The notes under the pieces: generated by a model | The model's input: only the letters and a program-made list of their open reading frames with translations | Database searches by the model: none | Told to the model about the DNA's origin: nothing | Assembly: GCF_021287045.1 (NCBI RefSeq) | Contig: NZ_JAJTBG010000019.1 | Location: forward strand, 1 to 53,625 | Length of the DNA stretch: 53,625 nt | Source of the DNA: Oryzomicrobium sp. | GTDB taxonomy: Bacteria; Pseudomonadota; Gammaproteobacteria; Burkholderiales; Rhodocyclaceae | Direction: 5' to 3' | Shown: positions 1 through 9,564 of the stretch, in pieces | Position numbering within the stretch: position 1 is the first letter of the stretch | How the letters are laid out: each line of letters starts with the position of its first letter | Position numbers and translations under genes: made by a program

Positions 1-53
1 GCGAAGGCGGCCGCACCGTCGGCGCCGGCGTCGTCTCCAAGATCATCGAGTAA
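1..53 (+). CDS. tuf: Elongation factor Tu, C-terminal end (partial)
   Basis: Only the last 16 codons and the TAA stop (51-53) are inside the window. They read EGGRTVGAGVVSKIIE, the conserved C-terminus of bacterial EF-Tu, which carries aminoacyl-tRNA to the ribosome. Its place directly before rpsJ is the usual str-to-S10 junction in betaproteobacteria. The gene body lies outside the window, so which tuf copy this is cannot be told. Confidence 0.93.
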   Translation, partial: EGGRTVGAGVVSKIIE

Positions 54-70
54 TCTCGGCTTGATCTGAC

Positions 71-95
71 TGAGCCGGCGTACTCCGCCGGCTCA
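71..95 (+). terminator. Hairpin between tuf and rpsJ (terminator or attenuator)
   Basis: A perfect 10-bp stem (71-80 with 86-95) closes a 5-nt loop, 17 bases after the tuf stop. The tract that follows is only moderately T-rich (GTTCTTT), so it may terminate partially and let str transcripts read into the S10 genes. An S10-leader regulatory role is possible but not shown. Confidence 0.6.
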
Positions 96-135
96 GTTCT
101 TTCCCTGCTCTTTGATTCGCTCTTTAGGAACAATC

Positions 136-447
136 ATGCAAAACCAGAAAATCCGTATCCGCCTCAAGGCTTTCGACTACCGCCTGATCGACCAGTCCGC
201 TCAGGAAATCGTCGAGACCGCCAAGCGGACCGGCGCCGTGGTGCGTGGCCCTGTGCCCCTGCCTACCCGCAAGCAGCGTTTTGACATCCTGCGTTCCCCG
301 CACGTCAACAAGACGTCCCGCGACCAGTTCGAAATCCGGACCCATCAACGCCTGATGGACATCATCGACCCGACCGACAAGACGGTCGATGCGCTGATGA
401 AGCTGGATCTGCCGGCTGGCGTCGACGTGGAAATCAAGCTGCAGTAA
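136..447 (+). CDS. rpsJ: 30S ribosomal protein S10 (NusE)
   Basis: This 103-residue protein matches the S10 family in length and sequence (starts [19 protein letters not shown]; contains [19 protein letters not shown]). S10 sits in the 30S head and, as NusE, takes part in rRNA antitermination and transcription-translation coupling. The frame is open from 112, but ATG 136 is chosen because AGGAA (126-130) lies just upstream and the protein then has the family start. It is the first gene of the S10 cluster; a 129-bp gap with its own promoter separates it from rplC. Confidence 0.98.
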   Translation: MQNQKIRIRLKAFDYRLIDQSAQEIVETAKRTGAVVRGPVPLPTRKQRFDILRSPHVNKTSRDQFEIRTHQRLMDIIDPTDKTVDALMKLDLPAGVDVEIKLQ

Positions 448-454
448 CAAGAGT

Positions 455-484
455 TTGCGCTGGCGGATTAATTGCAGTTATAAT
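455..484 (+). promoter_or_regulatory. Candidate promoter for rplC and downstream S10 genes
   Basis: TTGCGC (455-460), an 18-bp spacer and a consensus TATAAT (479-484) sit just after the rpsJ stop. The same -35 hexamer occurs in the spc promoter at 5285. It would allow rplC and later genes to be transcribed separately from tuf-rpsJ. Prediction from sequence only. Confidence 0.6.
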
Positions 485-498
485 CCGCAGCTTTTCGG

Positions 499-562
499 CG
501 GGCGTTTCCTTCGGGATTCGCCCGGTTTGACTTGAATGCTCGCCGGCCAACCGTAGCCGGCG
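499..562 (+). promoter_or_regulatory. Structured leader of rplC
   Basis: Two hairpins lie between the promoter at 455-484 and the rplC ribosome-binding site: CGGGCG/CGCCCG (499-504 with 519-524), and a 7-bp stem 541-547 with 556-562 directly before AGGAG (565-569). In E. coli, L4 regulates the S10 operon through leader hairpins upstream of rpsJ. Here the comparable structured leader is after rpsJ. An autoregulatory role is inference. Confidence 0.4.
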
Positions 563-576
563 TCAGGAGAAAAACC

Positions 577-1221
577 ATGAGTCTAGGCCTTGTCGGGCGC
601 AAGGTCGGCATGACTCGCATCTTTGCCGATGATGGTGCAACCATCCCGGTGACGGTGCTTGATGTGTCGAACAATCGCGTCTCCCAGATCAAGACCCCTG
701 AAACCGACGGCTATGCCGCGGTCCAGGTGACTTTCGGCCAGCGCCGCGCTTCGCGCGTGGTCAAGCCCCTTGCCGGCCACCTGGCCAAGGCTGGGGTTGA
801 GGCTGGTCACGTCCTCAAGGAGTTCGCTGTAACTCCCGCGGACCTCGCCAATCTGAAGCCCGGCGACCAAATCGCCGTGACCCTCTTTGCCGCTGGGCAG
901 CTGGTCGATGTGACCGGTACCACCCAGGGTAAGGGTTTTCAAGGCGCGATCAAGCGTCACAACTTCAGCTCCAACCGCGCATCCCACGGTAACTCCGTGA
1001 CCACCCGTGCCCCCGGCTCCATCGGTATGGCCCAGGACCCCGGTCGCGTATTCCCGGGCAAGCGGATGGCCGGCCATCTGGGCGCCGTTCAGCGCACCAT
1101 GCAGAACCTCGAAGTGGTTCGCGTGGATGCCGAGCGCCAGCTGCTGCTGGTCAAGGGCGCTGTGCCGGGCTCCAAGGGTTCGGACGTGATCGTTCGGCCT
1201 GCGGTCAAGGCTGGCTCCTAA
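577..1221 (+). CDS. rplC: 50S ribosomal protein L3
   Basis: The 214-residue product begins [20 protein letters not shown] and carries the conserved central stretch [20 protein letters not shown] and the [18 protein letters not shown] region that reaches toward the peptidyl-transferase centre. The frame is open from 532, but ATG 577 has a good AGGAG 7 nt upstream and gives the family length. L3 nucleates early 50S assembly on 23S rRNA. rplD follows after 12 nt. Confidence 0.98.
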   Translation: MSLGLVGRKVGMTRIFADDGATIPVTVLDVSNNRVSQIKTPETDGYAAVQVTFGQRRASRVVKPLAGHLAKAGVEAGHVLKEFAVTPADLANLKPGDQIAVTLFAAGQLVDVTGTTQGKGFQGAIKRHNFSSNRASHGNSVTTRAPGSIGMAQDPGRVFPGKRMAGHLGAVQRTMQNLEVVRVDAERQLLLVKGAVPGSKGSDVIVRPAVKAGS

Positions 1222-1233
1222 GCGAGGGCGACA

Positions 1234-1854
1234 ATGGAACTGAAAGTCATCAACGATAAGGGTCAAGAGGCAAGCCGTCTGCAGGCCTCCGACATCCTGT
1301 TCGGTCGCGAATACAACGAAGCGCTGATTCACCAGCTGGTCGTGGCCTACCAGGCCAACGCCCGCTCCGGCAATCGCGCCCAGAAGGATCGCGCCAACGT
1401 CAAGCACACCACCCGCAAGCCCTGGAAGCAGAAGGGTACCGGTCGCGCTCGCGCCGGTATGTCCTCCAGCCCGCTGTGGCGCGGGGGCGGTAAGATTTTC
1501 CCGAACTCCCCGGAAGAAAACTTCAGCCAGAAGGTCAACAAGAAGATGTTCCGCGCCGGTATGGCCGCGATCTTCTCCCAGTTGGCCCGCGAAGATCGTC
1601 TGGCCGTGGTGGACGACATTGCTGTCGACGCCCCCAAGACCAAGCTCTTCGTCGAAAAGCTGAAGAACCTCGGTCTGGAGTCCGTGCTGGTGATCACCGA
1701 TAACCTGGATGAGAATCTCTTCCTGGCTTCGCGCAACCTGTTCAACGTGCTCGTGCTCGAGCCGCAGGAAGCCGATCCGGTGTCCCTGGTGCGTTTCCCC
1801 AAGGTCCTGCTCACCAAGAGCGCCGTGGCCAAGTTTGAGGAGATGTGGGGATGA
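1234..1854 (+). CDS. rplD: 50S ribosomal protein L4
   Basis: The 206 residues match L4, including the exit-tunnel loop with [20 protein letters not shown]4 lines the peptide exit tunnel. In enterobacteria it also represses its own S10 operon; that role here is unproven. Its stop codon overlaps the rplW start (ATGA at 1851-1854), which implies translational coupling. Confidence 0.98.
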   Translation: MELKVINDKGQEASRLQASDILFGREYNEALIHQLVVAYQANARSGNRAQKDRANVKHTTRKPWKQKGTGRARAGMSSSPLWRGGGKIFPNSPEENFSQKVNKKMFRAGMAAIFSQLAREDRLAVVDDIAVDAPKTKLFVEKLKNLGLESVLVITDNLDENLFLASRNLFNVLVLEPQEADPVSLVRFPKVLLTKSAVAKFEEMWG

Positions 1855-2147
1855 ATCAGGAACGTCTGATGCAAGTGCTGCTGGCGCCCCAGATCTCTGA
1901 GAAGGCGACCTATGTGGCCGACAAGAACGAGCAGGTGATCTTCCGCGTGGCTTCTGACGCCACCAAGCCGGAGATCAAAGCTGCCGTCGAACTGCTCTTC
2001 AAGGTGCAGGTCGAGTCCGTGCAAGTTGCGAACGTCAAAGGCAAGCTCAAGCGCACCCGCCACGGGCTGGGTCGTCGCAAGGGCTGGAAGAAAGCCTTCG
2101 TTTGCCTGAAGCCGGGCCAGGAAATCAATTTCGTGGCCGGGGAGTAA
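1851..2147 (+). CDS. rplW: 50S ribosomal protein L23
   Basis: The 98-residue protein ([20 protein letters not shown] at the start) matches L23, which sits at the tunnel exit and docks trigger factor and SRP. An upstream in-frame GTG at 1845 is possible, but ATG 1851 is preferred because it overlaps the rplD stop and gives the family N-terminus. Confidence 0.97.
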   Translation: MNQERLMQVLLAPQISEKATYVADKNEQVIFRVASDATKPEIKAAVELLFKVQVESVQVANVKGKLKRTRHGLGRRKGWKKAFVCLKPGQEINFVAGE

Positions 2148-2150
2148 GTC

Positions 2151-2978
2151 ATGGCACTGATGAAAGTCAAACCCACGTCCGCCGGTCGCCGCGCGGTCGT
2201 CAAGGTGGTGAGCCCCGAGCTGTACAAGGGCCGCCCCGTTGCCTCTCTGCTCGAAAAGCAGGTTCGCGGTTCGGGTCGTAACAACAACGGTCACGTCACC
2301 GTTCGCCATAAAGGTGGCGGTCACAAGCAGCAGTACCGCGTGATCGACTTCAAGCGCAACAAGGACGGTATTCCCGCCAAGGTTGAGCGTCTGGAGTACG
2401 ACCCCAACCGTTCCGCCCACATCGCGCTGCTGTGCTACGCCGACGGCGAGCGCCGCTACATCGTGGCCCCCAAGGGTCTGGTGGTCGGCCAGCAGCTGCT
2501 GAGCGGTTCCGAGGCTCCGATCAAGGTTGGTAACACCCTGCCCATCCGCAACATCCCCGTGGGTTCCACCATTCACTGCGTAGAAATGCTGCCCGGCAAG
2601 GGTGCCCAGCTGGCTCGCGCCGCCGGTACCTCCGTGCAACTGCTTGCCCGTGAAGGCTCCTACGCCCAGCTGCGCCTGCGCTCCGGTGAAATCCGCCGCG
2701 TGCACATCGAGTGCCGCGCCACCATCGGCGAAGTGGGCAACGAGGAAAACAACCTGCGCAAGCTGGGTAAAGCTGGTGCCACCCGCTGGCGTGGTGTCCG
2801 TCCGACGGTTCGCGGCGTTGCCATGAACCCGGTGGACCACCCGCACGGTGGCGGCGAAGGCCGCACCGGCGAGGGTCGTGTTCCCGTCAGCCCCTGGGGT
2901 ACCCCGGCCAAGGGTTACCGCACCCGCAGCAACAAGCGCACGACTTCCATGATCGTGCAGCGTCGTCACAAACGCTAA
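2151..2978 (+). CDS. rplB: 50S ribosomal protein L2
   Basis: The 275-residue L2 has the typical [20 protein letters not shown] start, the RNA-binding core, and the C-terminal [15 protein letters not shown] loop, which carries the conserved histidine near the peptidyl-transferase centre. It starts 3 nt after rplW and ends 10 nt before rpsS. Confidence 0.98.
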   Translation: MALMKVKPTSAGRRAVVKVVSPELYKGRPVASLLEKQVRGSGRNNNGHVTVRHKGGGHKQQYRVIDFKRNKDGIPAKVERLEYDPNRSAHIALLCYADGERRYIVAPKGLVVGQQLLSGSEAPIKVGNTLPIRNIPVGSTIHCVEMLPGKGAQLARAAGTSVQLLAREGSYAQLRLRSGEIRRVHIECRATIGEVGNEENNLRKLGKAGATRWRGVRPTVRGVAMNPVDHPHGGGEGRTGEGRVPVSPWGTPAKGYRTRSNKRTTSMIVQRRHKR

Positions 2979-2988
2979 GAGGTAAAGA

Positions 2989-3264
2989 ATGGCACGTTCT
3001 CTCAAGAAAGGCCCGTTCGTCGACGCGCACCTCTGGAAGAAGGTAGAGTCGGCTCGCACGGGTAACGACAAGCGGCCGATCAAGACCTGGTCCCGCCGCT
3101 CGACCATCCTGCCCGACTTCATCGGCCTGACCATTGCCGTCCACAACGGCCGGCAACACATCCCGGTGTTCGTCACCGAGAACATGGTTGGTCACAAGCT
3201 GGGCGAGTTCGCGCTGACCCGTACCTTCAAGGGTCACACCGCGGGCAAGAAAGCCAAGCGTTAA
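2989..3264 (+). CDS. rpsS: 30S ribosomal protein S19
   Basis: The 91 residues ([20 protein letters not shown]) match S19, a 30S head protein that pairs with S13 and contacts the A-site tRNA region. The family motif [16 protein letters not shown] is present. A GAGGTAAAG ribosome-binding site precedes ATG 2989. Confidence 0.98.
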   Translation: MARSLKKGPFVDAHLWKKVESARTGNDKRPIKTWSRRSTILPDFIGLTIAVHNGRQHIPVFVTENMVGHKLGEFALTRTFKGHTAGKKAKR

Positions 3265-3273
3265 GGAGTGGAT

Positions 3274-3603
3274 ATGGAAACTCGTGCTGTATTGCGCGGC
3301 GTCCGCCTCTCGGCCCAGAAGGGTCGCCTCGTGGCTGACCTGATCCGCGGCAAGCGGGTCGACCAGGCGCTCAACGTCCTGGCTTTCTGCCCGAAGAAGG
3401 GCGCGGAAATCATGAAGAAGGTCCTCGAATCGGCCATTGCCAATGCTGAGCACAATGATGGTGCCGACATTGACGAGCTGAAGGTGAAGACCGTGTACGT
3501 CGAGCAGGCTGCAACGCTCAAGCGCTGGACGGCTCGTGCGAAGGGTCGTGGCAACCGGATTCTCAAGCCGACTTGCCACATTTTCCTGACCGTCGGCAAC
3601 TGA
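3274..3603 (+). CDS. rplV: 50S ribosomal protein L22
   Basis: The 109-residue product ([20 protein letters not shown]) matches L22, whose beta-hairpin lines the exit tunnel and where macrolide-resistance mutations map. A GTG at 3268 is in frame, but it lies inside the AAGGAG ribosome-binding site (3263-3268), so ATG 3274 is the start. It ends 9 nt before rpsC. Confidence 0.97.
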   Translation: METRAVLRGVRLSAQKGRLVADLIRGKRVDQALNVLAFCPKKGAEIMKKVLESAIANAEHNDGADIDELKVKTVYVEQAATLKRWTARAKGRGNRILKPTCHIFLTVGN

Positions 3604-3612
3604 GGATAGGCT

Positions 3613-4404
3613 ATGGGACAGAAGATTCATCCGACCGGCTTCCGCCTCGCGGTGACCCGCGACTGGTCCTCCCGCTGGTACGCGAATAACCAGAATTTCG
3701 CGTCCATGCTGAACGAGGATGCGGAAGTCCGTGAGTATCTGAAAAAGAAGCTTGCCCACGCGTCCGTTGGCCGCGTTGTGATCGAGCGCCCCGCCAAGAA
3801 CGCCCGTGTGACCGTTTATTCCGCCCGTCCGGGCGTGGTCATCGGCAAGAAGGGCGAGGAGATCGATCAGCTCCGTTCGGGCCTGCAGGGCATTCTCGGT
3901 GTGCCGGTGCACGTTTCCATCGAAGAAATCCGCAAGCCGGAAATCGATGCGAAGCTGATCGCCGACTCCATCGCTCAGCAGTTGGAAAAGCGCATCATGT
4001 TCCGCCGCGCCATGAAGCGCGCGATGCAGAACGCCATGCGCCTGGGCGCCCAGGGCATCAAGATCATGAGCTCCGGCCGCCTCAACGGTGCTGAAATCGC
4101 TCGTACCGAGTGGTATCGCGAAGGTCGTGTGCCCCTGCACACCCTGCGCGCCGACATCGACTACGGTACTTCCGAAGCCCACACCACCTACGGCGTGATC
4201 GGTATCAAGGTTTGGGTGTACAAGGGTGAAAACATGGGCCGCAACGAGCAGCCCGCCGCTTCCCCCGAAGGCGAAGAGAAGCGCCCTGCCCGGCGCGGTC
4301 GCCCCGGTGACGGCGAAGGCAAGCCCCGTTCCCGTCCGGCCAAGGCCGAGGGTGAGGGTGACGCCAAGGCTCCGGCCAAGCGTGTCAGAAAGGCAGGTGC
4401 GTAA
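3613..4404 (+). CDS. rpsC: 30S ribosomal protein S3 with long charged tail
   Basis: The S3 core ([22 protein letters not shown]-domain motif [14 protein letters not shown]) is followed by a low-complexity C-terminal tail of about 50 residues rich in Glu, Lys, Arg, Pro and Ala. That brings the protein to 263 residues against 233 in E. coli. S3 forms part of the mRNA entry channel and helicase. The stop at 4402-4404 directly abuts the rplP ATG. The tail is in frame and looks genuine, not a frameshift. Confidence 0.97.
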   Translation: MGQKIHPTGFRLAVTRDWSSRWYANNQNFASMLNEDAEVREYLKKKLAHASVGRVVIERPAKNARVTVYSARPGVVIGKKGEEIDQLRSGLQGILGVPVHVSIEEIRKPEIDAKLIADSIAQQLEKRIMFRRAMKRAMQNAMRLGAQGIKIMSSGRLNGAEIARTEWYREGRVPLHTLRADIDYGTSEAHTTYGVIGIKVWVYKGENMGRNEQPAASPEGEEKRPARRGRPGDGEGKPRSRPAKAEGEGDAKAPAKRVRKAGA

Positions 4405-4818
4405 ATGCTGCAACCCGCACGTCGCAAGTACCGCAAGGAACACAAGGGCCGCAATACCGGCCTGGCGACTCGTGGCGCCAAGGTGTCCTTCGGTGAATTC
4501 GGCCTGAAGGCCATCGGTCGCGGTCGTCTGACCGCCCGTCAGATCGAAGCTGCTCGTCGTGCCATGACCCGGCACATCAAGCGCGGCGGCCGCATCTGGA
4601 TCCGCGTGTTCCCGGACAAGCCCATCTCCAAGAAGCCTGCCGAAGTCCGTATGGGTAACGGTAAGGGTAACCCGGAGTACTGGGTGGCCGAGATCCAGCC
4701 GGGCAAGGTCCTCTATGAAATGGATGGCGTCAGCGTCGAGCTGGCCCGCGAAGCCTTCAAGCTCGCCGCGGCCAAGCTCCCCATCGCGACGACCTTCGTG
4801 ACCCGTCAGTTGGGATAA
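4405..4818 (+). CDS. rplP: 50S ribosomal protein L16
   Basis: The 137 residues ([20 protein letters not shown]) match L16, which helps position A-site tRNA in the 50S subunit. It starts with no gap after rpsC, so translation is likely coupled. Confidence 0.98.
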   Translation: MLQPARRKYRKEHKGRNTGLATRGAKVSFGEFGLKAIGRGRLTARQIEAARRAMTRHIKRGGRIWIRVFPDKPISKKPAEVRMGNGKGNPEYWVAEIQPGKVLYEMDGVSVELAREAFKLAAAKLPIATTFVTRQLG

Positions 4819-4820
4819 TC

Positions 4821-5015
4821 ATGAAAGCCAATGAACTCAAAGCGAAAAGCGTTGAGGAACTGAACAAGGAGCTCGTCGAGCTCCTCAAGGCTCAGTTCTC
4901 CCTTCGTATGCAGAAGGCGACGCAGCAGCTGGCGAACACCAGTCAGATCGGCAAGGTTCGTCGCGACATCGCCCGTGTCCGTACCATTCTTCGTGAAAAG
5001 GCGGTGCAGCAATGA
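4821..5015 (+). CDS. rpmC: 50S ribosomal protein L29
   Basis: The 64-residue protein has the helical L29 pattern ([20 protein letters not shown] ... [15 protein letters not shown]). L29 sits at the tunnel exit next to L23. Its stop overlaps the rpsQ start (ATGA at 5012-5015). Confidence 0.98.
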   Translation: MKANELKAKSVEELNKELVELLKAQFSLRMQKATQQLANTSQIGKVRRDIARVRTILREKAVQQ

Positions 5016-5281
5016 CCGAGACCACCAGCAGCATTAAGCGGACGCTGATCGGCCGCGTGGTGAGCGACAAGATGGACAAGACGGTCACCGTCCTGGTCGA
5101 GCGTCGTGTGAACCACCCGAAGTACGGCAAGGTGATCCAGCTGTCCAAGAAGTACCACGCGCACAACGAGAACAACGAGGCGCAAGCCGGCGATCTGGTC
5201 CAGATCGAGGAGTGCCGTCCGCTGTCCCGTACCAAAGCCTGGCGTGTGACCAAGCTGCTTGAAAAGGCAGTTGTGGCCTAA
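5012..5281 (+). CDS. rpsQ: 30S ribosomal protein S17
   Basis: The 89 residues match S17 ([38 protein letters not shown]), an OB-fold protein that binds 16S rRNA early in assembly. It closes the S10 part of the cluster. A 200-bp gap carrying a promoter separates it from rplN. Confidence 0.98.
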   Translation: MTETTSSIKRTLIGRVVSDKMDKTVTVLVERRVNHPKYGKVIQLSKKYHAHNENNEAQAGDLVQIEECRPLSRTKAWRVTKLLEKAVVA

Positions 5282-5284
5282 CGC

Positions 5285-5313
5285 TTGCGCGTATCTAGAA
5301 GTCCTGCTATATT
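5285..5313 (+). promoter_or_regulatory. spc operon promoter (candidate)
   Basis: TTGCGC (5285-5290), exactly 17 bp, then TATATT (5308-5313) preceded by TG one base upstream (extended -10). It lies immediately after rpsQ, where E. coli also starts the spc operon. The predicted start near 5320 gives a leader of about 160 nt before rplN. Confidence 0.7.
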
Positions 5314-5328
5314 CGACTTCTTTTCTGC

Positions 5329-5350
5329 GGTGCCCGGTCTTCCGGGCACC
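5329..5350 (+). promoter_or_regulatory. Hairpin in the spc leader
   Basis: A perfect 9-bp stem (5329-5337 with 5342-5350) closes a TCTT tetraloop about 10 nt after the predicted transcript start. No T-run follows, so it could end incoming S10 transcripts only weakly. It may instead stabilise the spc mRNA 5-prime end. The rest of the leader (to 5481) holds further short GC stems, for example CCGCG/CGCGG around 5450. Confidence 0.5.
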
Positions 5351-5481
5351 GTTGCATTTGCCTCGACCCCGAGGGGATCGCAAGTCTGGGTGTCTATCTG
5401 GCGCCTGCCCCGAAGGGATCTTCCCCATATACGGGATCCAAGACTGACCGCGGTCTTCGCGGGATAAGTTGGAGTTAATCA

Positions 5482-5850
5482 ATGATTCAGATGCAGACGA
5501 TTCTGGATGTCGCCGACAACACCGGTGCGCGTTCGGTCATGTGTATCAAGGTGTTGGGTGGATCCAAGCGCCGGTATGCCGGCATTGGTGACATCATCAA
5601 GGTCAGCATCAAGGATGCTGCTCCCCGTGGTCGTGTGAAAAAGGGTGACGTCTATAACGCCGTCGTCGTTCGCACTGCCAAGGGCGTGCGTCGTCCGGAC
5701 GGCTCCCTTGTCAAGTTCGACGGCAATGCCGCCGTGCTCCTCAATAACAAGCTGGAGCCCATCGGCACCCGCATCTTCGGACCGGTCACTCGCGAACTGC
5801 GTAGCGAGCGGTTCATGAAGATCGTGTCCCTGGCGCCCGAAGTGCTCTAA
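5482..5850 (+). CDS. rplN: 50S ribosomal protein L14
   Basis: The 122-residue L14 ([20 protein letters not shown]) is the first gene of the spc section. L14 forms intersubunit bridge B8 with 16S rRNA. GGAG at 5471-5474 serves ATG 5482. Confidence 0.98.
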   Translation: MIQMQTILDVADNTGARSVMCIKVLGGSKRRYAGIGDIIKVSIKDAAPRGRVKKGDVYNAVVVRTAKGVRRPDGSLVKFDGNAAVLLNNKLEPIGTRIFGPVTRELRSERFMKIVSLAPEVL

Positions 5851-5859
5851 GGAGGCGCC

Positions 5860-6177
5860 ATGGAAAAGATTCGCAAGGGTGACGAAGTCATCGTTCTGAC
5901 CGGCAAGGACAAGGGCAAGCGTGGCGCCGTTCTGCGTCGCCTCGACGCCGACCACGTGGTGGTTGAGGGCGTGAATCGTGCCAAGAAGCACGTTCGTCCG
6001 AACCCGATCCGCGGCGAAGTCGGTGGCATTGTCGAAAAGGACATGCCCATCCACATTTCCAACGTCGCGCTCTTCAACCCGAAGACCAGCAAGGGTGGCC
6101 GTGTCGGCATCAAGAAGCTGGAAGACGGCCGCATGGTGCGCGTGTTCAAGGCGACCGGCGAGGTCGTGGACGCTTAA
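5860..6177 (+). CDS. rplX: 50S ribosomal protein L24
   Basis: The 105-residue protein with a KOW motif ([20 protein letters not shown]) is L24, an assembly initiator for the 50S subunit. AAGGAGG lies just upstream of ATG 5860. Confidence 0.98.
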   Translation: MEKIRKGDEVIVLTGKDKGKRGAVLRRLDADHVVVEGVNRAKKHVRPNPIRGEVGGIVEKDMPIHISNVALFNPKTSKGGRVGIKKLEDGRMVRVFKATGEVVDA

Positions 6178-6186
6178 GGAACAGAC

Positions 6187-6726
6187 ATGGCGCGTTTGGC
6201 TGATTTTTACAAGACGACCGTCGTTTCCGAGCTGACCAAGCAGTTCGGTTACAAGTCCGTCATGGAAGTGCCCCGCATCACCAAGATCACCCTGAACATG
6301 GGTGTGGGTGAGGCTGTGGCCGATAAGAAGGTTCTGGACAACGCCGTTGGCGACATGGTCAAGATCGCCGGTCAGAAGCCGGTGGTGACCAAGGCCCGCA
6401 CGTCCATCGCTGGCTTCAAGATTCGCGACGGCTACCCCCTGGGTTGCATGGTGACCCTGCGCGGTCCCCGCATGTTCGAGTTCCTGGATCGTCTGGTGAC
6501 CGTGGCTCTGCCCCGCGTCCGCGACTTCCGTGGTATCTCCGGCAAGGGCTTCGACGGCCGTGGCAACTACAACATGGGTGTGAAAGAGCAGATCATTTTC
6601 CCCGAGATCGAGTACGACAAGATCGACGCGCTCCGCGGGATGAACATCAGCATCACCACCACGGCGAAGACCGATGAGGAAGCCCGCGCGCTCCTCGCGG
6701 CCTTCAAGTTCCCGTTCAAGAATTGA
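6187..6726 (+). CDS. rplE: 50S ribosomal protein L5
   Basis: The 179 residues match L5 ([40 protein letters not shown]), which binds 5S rRNA and contacts P-site tRNA. In E. coli the S8 repressor site overlaps the start of this gene; no such site was verified here. Confidence 0.98.
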   Translation: MARLADFYKTTVVSELTKQFGYKSVMEVPRITKITLNMGVGEAVADKKVLDNAVGDMVKIAGQKPVVTKARTSIAGFKIRDGYPLGCMVTLRGPRMFEFLDRLVTVALPRVRDFRGISGKGFDGRGNYNMGVKEQIIFPEIEYDKIDALRGMNISITTTAKTDEEARALLAAFKFPFKN

Positions 6727-6733
6727 GGCGATT

Positions 6734-7039
6734 ATGGCGAAGAAAGCCCTGATCAACCGCGAAGACAAGCGTCGCACCCTCGTTGCCAAGTTCGCCAAGA
6801 AGCGTGAAGCGCTCCAGGCGATCATCGACAACGCGACCCTGAGCGATGCCGAGCGTTTCGAAGCCCGACTGAAGCTTCAGGCGCTGCCCCGCAACACGAG
6901 CCCGGTGCGTCTGGTGAATCGTTGCCAGATGACTGGTCGTCCCCGTGGCGTGTTCCGCAAGTTCGGTCTGTGCCGCAACAAGATCCGTGAGATTGCCTTC
7001 AAGGGGGAAATCCCGGGCATGACCAAGGCCAGCTGGTAA
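6734..7039 (+). CDS. rpsN: 30S ribosomal protein S14 (zinc-free type)
   Basis: The 101-residue long form of S14 starts [20 protein letters not shown] and lacks the CxxC pairs of the short zinc form. The frame is open from 6674 inside rplE, but ATG 6734, 7 nt after the rplE stop, gives the family N-terminus. S14 is needed late in 30S head assembly. Confidence 0.97.
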   Translation: MAKKALINREDKRRTLVAKFAKKREALQAIIDNATLSDAERFEARLKLQALPRNTSPVRLVNRCQMTGRPRGVFRKFGLCRNKIREIAFKGEIPGMTKASW

Positions 7040-7055
7040 GCAGGAGGATTTGTAA

Positions 7056-7451
7056 ATGGCAATGAGCGATCCGATCGCGGACATGCTGACCCGCATCCGC
7101 AACGCCCAGATGGCAGAGAAGGCCGAAGTTGAAATGCCTTCCTCCAAGCTGAAAGTGGCGATTGCACAAGTGCTGAAGGACGAAGGCTATATCGACAATT
7201 TCGCCGTGCGCGGCGAAGCCGAGAAGCCCGTGCTGCAGATTGGCCTGAAGTACTACGCCGGCCGCCCGGTGATTGAGCGCATCGAGCGCGTCTCCCGCCC
7301 CGGTCTGCGCGTCTACAAGGGCTCCCAGGACATTCCCCGCGTCCTGAGCGGCCTGGGCGTGGCCATCGTGTCCACCCCCAAGGGTGTCATGACCGACCGC
7401 AAGGCGCGGGCTGCCAAGGTTGGCGGCGAAGTGCTATGCGTCGTGGCGTAA
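7056..7451 (+). CDS. rpsH: 30S ribosomal protein S8
   Basis: The 131 residues match S8 ([20 protein letters not shown]). S8 binds 16S rRNA helix 21 and is the translational repressor of spc in E. coli. A strong AGGAGG (7042-7047) sits 8 nt before ATG 7056, which is why that start is preferred over ATG 7062. Confidence 0.98.
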   Translation: MAMSDPIADMLTRIRNAQMAEKAEVEMPSSKLKVAIAQVLKDEGYIDNFAVRGEAEKPVLQIGLKYYAGRPVIERIERVSRPGLRVYKGSQDIPRVLSGLGVAIVSTPKGVMTDRKARAAKVGGEVLCVVA

Positions 7452-7460
7452 GGAGTCAAC

Positions 7461-7994
7461 ATGTCCCGCGTTGGTAAGAATCCGATTACGCTGCCCCAAG
7501 GTGTTGAAGTCACCCTGGCCGGCCAGGACGTGACCGTGAAGGGGCCCCTGGGCTCCCTGAAGATTGCGGTCAACCCCGCCGTGCGTGTTGAACAAGAAGG
7601 CGGCCAGCTGCTGGTGAAGCCGAACGAAGGCGCCATCAATGCCGGCGCCCTCTCCGGCACCACCCGCGCCCTGGTGAACAACATGGTGACCGGCGTCTCC
7701 AAGGGGTTTGAGCGCAAGCTGACCCTGGTGGGCGTGGGCTACCGTGCCCAGGCTCAGGGCGAGACCCTGAACCTCTCCCTGGGGTTCTCTCACCCGGTGG
7801 CGCACAAGATGCCGGCTGGCATCAAGGTCGAAACCCCGTCCCAGACGGAAATCGTGATCAAGGGCATCGACAAGCAGGTCGTCGGCCAGGTGGCGGCTGA
7901 AGTCCGCGCCTACCGCTCCCCCGAACCCTACAAGGGCAAGGGCGTGCGCTACGCCGACGAAGTGGTCGTGCTCAAGGAAACGAAGAAGAAGTAA
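7461..7994 (+). CDS. rplF: 50S ribosomal protein L6
   Basis: The 177-residue L6 ([21 protein letters not shown]-terminal [16 protein letters not shown]) has the usual duplicated fold length. It sits near the factor-binding site of the 50S subunit. Confidence 0.98.
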   Translation: MSRVGKNPITLPQGVEVTLAGQDVTVKGPLGSLKIAVNPAVRVEQEGGQLLVKPNEGAINAGALSGTTRALVNNMVTGVSKGFERKLTLVGVGYRAQAQGETLNLSLGFSHPVAHKMPAGIKVETPSQTEIVIKGIDKQVVGQVAAEVRAYRSPEPYKGKGVRYADEVVVLKETKKK

Positions 7995-8003
7995 GGGCTA
8001 ATC

Positions 8004-8360
8004 ATGATCGACAAGAAGCAGGCGCGACTGCGCAGGGCCCGCAAAACCCGGGCCAAGATTGCCGAGCTCAAAGCCGTGCGTCTGTCGGTGCATCGCACCA
8101 ACAGTCACATCTACGCCCAGGTGATCTCCCCTTGCGGTTCCAAGGTTCTGGCCGCGGCTTCGAGCCTCGAGCCCGAAGTCCGCAAGGACCTCTCCCACGG
8201 CGGCAGCGTTCAGGCTGCCACCCTGATTGGCAAGCTGATCGCCGAGCGCGCGAAGAAGGCCGGTGTCGAAACCGTTTCCTTCGACCGTTCCGGCTTCAAG
8301 TACCACGGCCGCGTCAAGGCCCTGGCCGATGCTGCCCGTGAAAACGGCCTGCAGTTCTAA
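8004..8360 (+). CDS. rplR: 50S ribosomal protein L18
   Basis: The 118 residues match L18 ([40 protein letters not shown]), a 5S rRNA-binding protein that cooperates with L5. Confidence 0.98.
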   Translation: MIDKKQARLRRARKTRAKIAELKAVRLSVHRTNSHIYAQVISPCGSKVLAAASSLEPEVRKDLSHGGSVQAATLIGKLIAERAKKAGVETVSFDRSGFKYHGRVKALADAARENGLQF

Positions 8361-8385
8361 GGCCCGGTACGAGTAGAGGTTAAAA

Positions 8386-8910
8386 ATGGCTAAACCGCAA
8401 AGCAAACGAGTTCAGCAGGCTGACGAGCGTGACGACGGTCTTCGCGAGAAGATGGTCTCCATCAATCGCGTCACCAAGGTCGTCAAGGGCGGTCGGATCA
8501 TGGGCTTCGCTGCCCTGACCGTGGTCGGCGACGGCGATGGTGGTATCGGCATGGGCAAGGGCAAGTCCCGCGAAGTGCCCGTCGCCGTGCAGAAGGCGAT
8601 GGAAGAAGCCCGCCGCAAGATGGCCAAGGTGTCTCTGAAGAGCGGCACCCTGCACCACCCGGTCGTCGGCGAGCACGGCGCCTCCAAGGTGCTGATGATG
8701 CCCGCTCCCGAAGGTACCGGCATCATCGCCGGCGGCGCCATGCGTGCCGTCTTCGAAGTGATGGGCGTGACCAACATCGTGGCCAAGGCCCACGGCTCCA
8801 CCAACCCTTACAACATTGTCCGCGCGACGATCAACGGCCTGCTCTCCATGAGCACCCCGTCCGAGATCGCCGCCAAGCGTGGCAAATCCGTTGAAGAGAT
8901 TCTGGGGTAA
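8386..8910 (+). CDS. rpsE: 30S ribosomal protein S5
   Basis: The 174-residue S5 has the double-stranded-RNA-like N-terminal domain ([20 protein letters not shown]) and the C-terminal [19 protein letters not shown] motif. It acts in decoding fidelity and the mRNA entry channel. Confidence 0.98.
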   Translation: MAKPQSKRVQQADERDDGLREKMVSINRVTKVVKGGRIMGFAALTVVGDGDGGIGMGKGKSREVPVAVQKAMEEARRKMAKVSLKSGTLHHPVVGEHGASKVLMMPAPEGTGIIAGGAMRAVFEVMGVTNIVAKAHGSTNPYNIVRATINGLLSMSTPSEIAAKRGKSVEEILG

Positions 8911-8913
8911 GTC

Positions 8914-9096
8914 ATGGCTGACAACAAAATCAAGGTCACGCTCATCAAGAGCCTGATCGGCACCAAGCAGTCGCACCGCGCCACCGTGCGCGGCCTCGGC
9001 CTGCGTCGCATCAACCACACGGTTGAAGTGATCGATACCCCGGCCAACCGCGGCATGATCAACAAGGTCGCGTACCTGCTGAAGTACGAGGGTTGA
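8914..9096 (+). CDS. rpmD: 50S ribosomal protein L30
   Basis: The 60-residue L30 ([20 protein letters not shown]) is placed between rpsE and rplO as in other spc operons, with gaps of only 3 and 1 nt. Confidence 0.98.
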   Translation: MADNKIKVTLIKSLIGTKQSHRATVRGLGLRRINHTVEVIDTPANRGMINKVAYLLKYEG

Positions 9097-9097
9097 T

Positions 9098-9532
9098 ATG
9101 GAACTGAATACCATCAAGCCCGCCGTCGGCGCCAAGCATGCTCCCAAGCGTGTCGGCCGCGGTATCGGCTCCGGCCTGGGCAAGACCGCGACTCGCGGTC
9201 ACAAGGGTCAGAAGTCCCGTGCCGGTGGCTTCCACAAGGTTGGCTTCGAAGGCGGTCAGATGCCGCTGCAGCGTCGCCTGCCCAAGCGTGGCTTCAAGTC
9301 CCTGACCAACGCACGCAACGTGGAAATCCGCTTGTCCGACCTTCAGGCTCTGCCGGTTGACGAAATCGACCTGCTGACCTTGAAGCAGTCCGGCCTCGTG
9401 GACATCCACGCCCTGTCCGTCAAGGTGATTCTCTCCGGCGCGCTGTCCCGCAAGGTCGTGCTGAAGGGTATCGGCGCCACCAAGGGTGCCAAGGCGGCCA
9501 TCGAAGCTGCCGGCGGCAGCATTGCCGAGTAA
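9098..9532 (+). CDS. rplO: 50S ribosomal protein L15
   Basis: The 144 residues match L15: a Gly/Lys-rich N-terminal extension ([20 protein letters not shown]) and a C-terminal globular part. It is a late 50S assembly protein. It ends 32 nt before secY. Confidence 0.98.
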   Translation: MELNTIKPAVGAKHAPKRVGRGIGSGLGKTATRGHKGQKSRAGGFHKVGFEGGQMPLQRRLPKRGFKSLTNARNVEIRLSDLQALPVDEIDLLTLKQSGLVDIHALSVKVILSGALSRKVVLKGIGATKGAKAAIEAAGGSIAE

Positions 9533-9564
9533 CTCGTTACTCGTTTTTATAGGAAAGTCGGACG

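Noticed and set aside
1347-3185. 612-codon minus-strand frame opposite ribosomal genes
   Set aside because: It lies antisense to rplD-rpsS and has no family features; codon bias of the ribosomal genes explains it.
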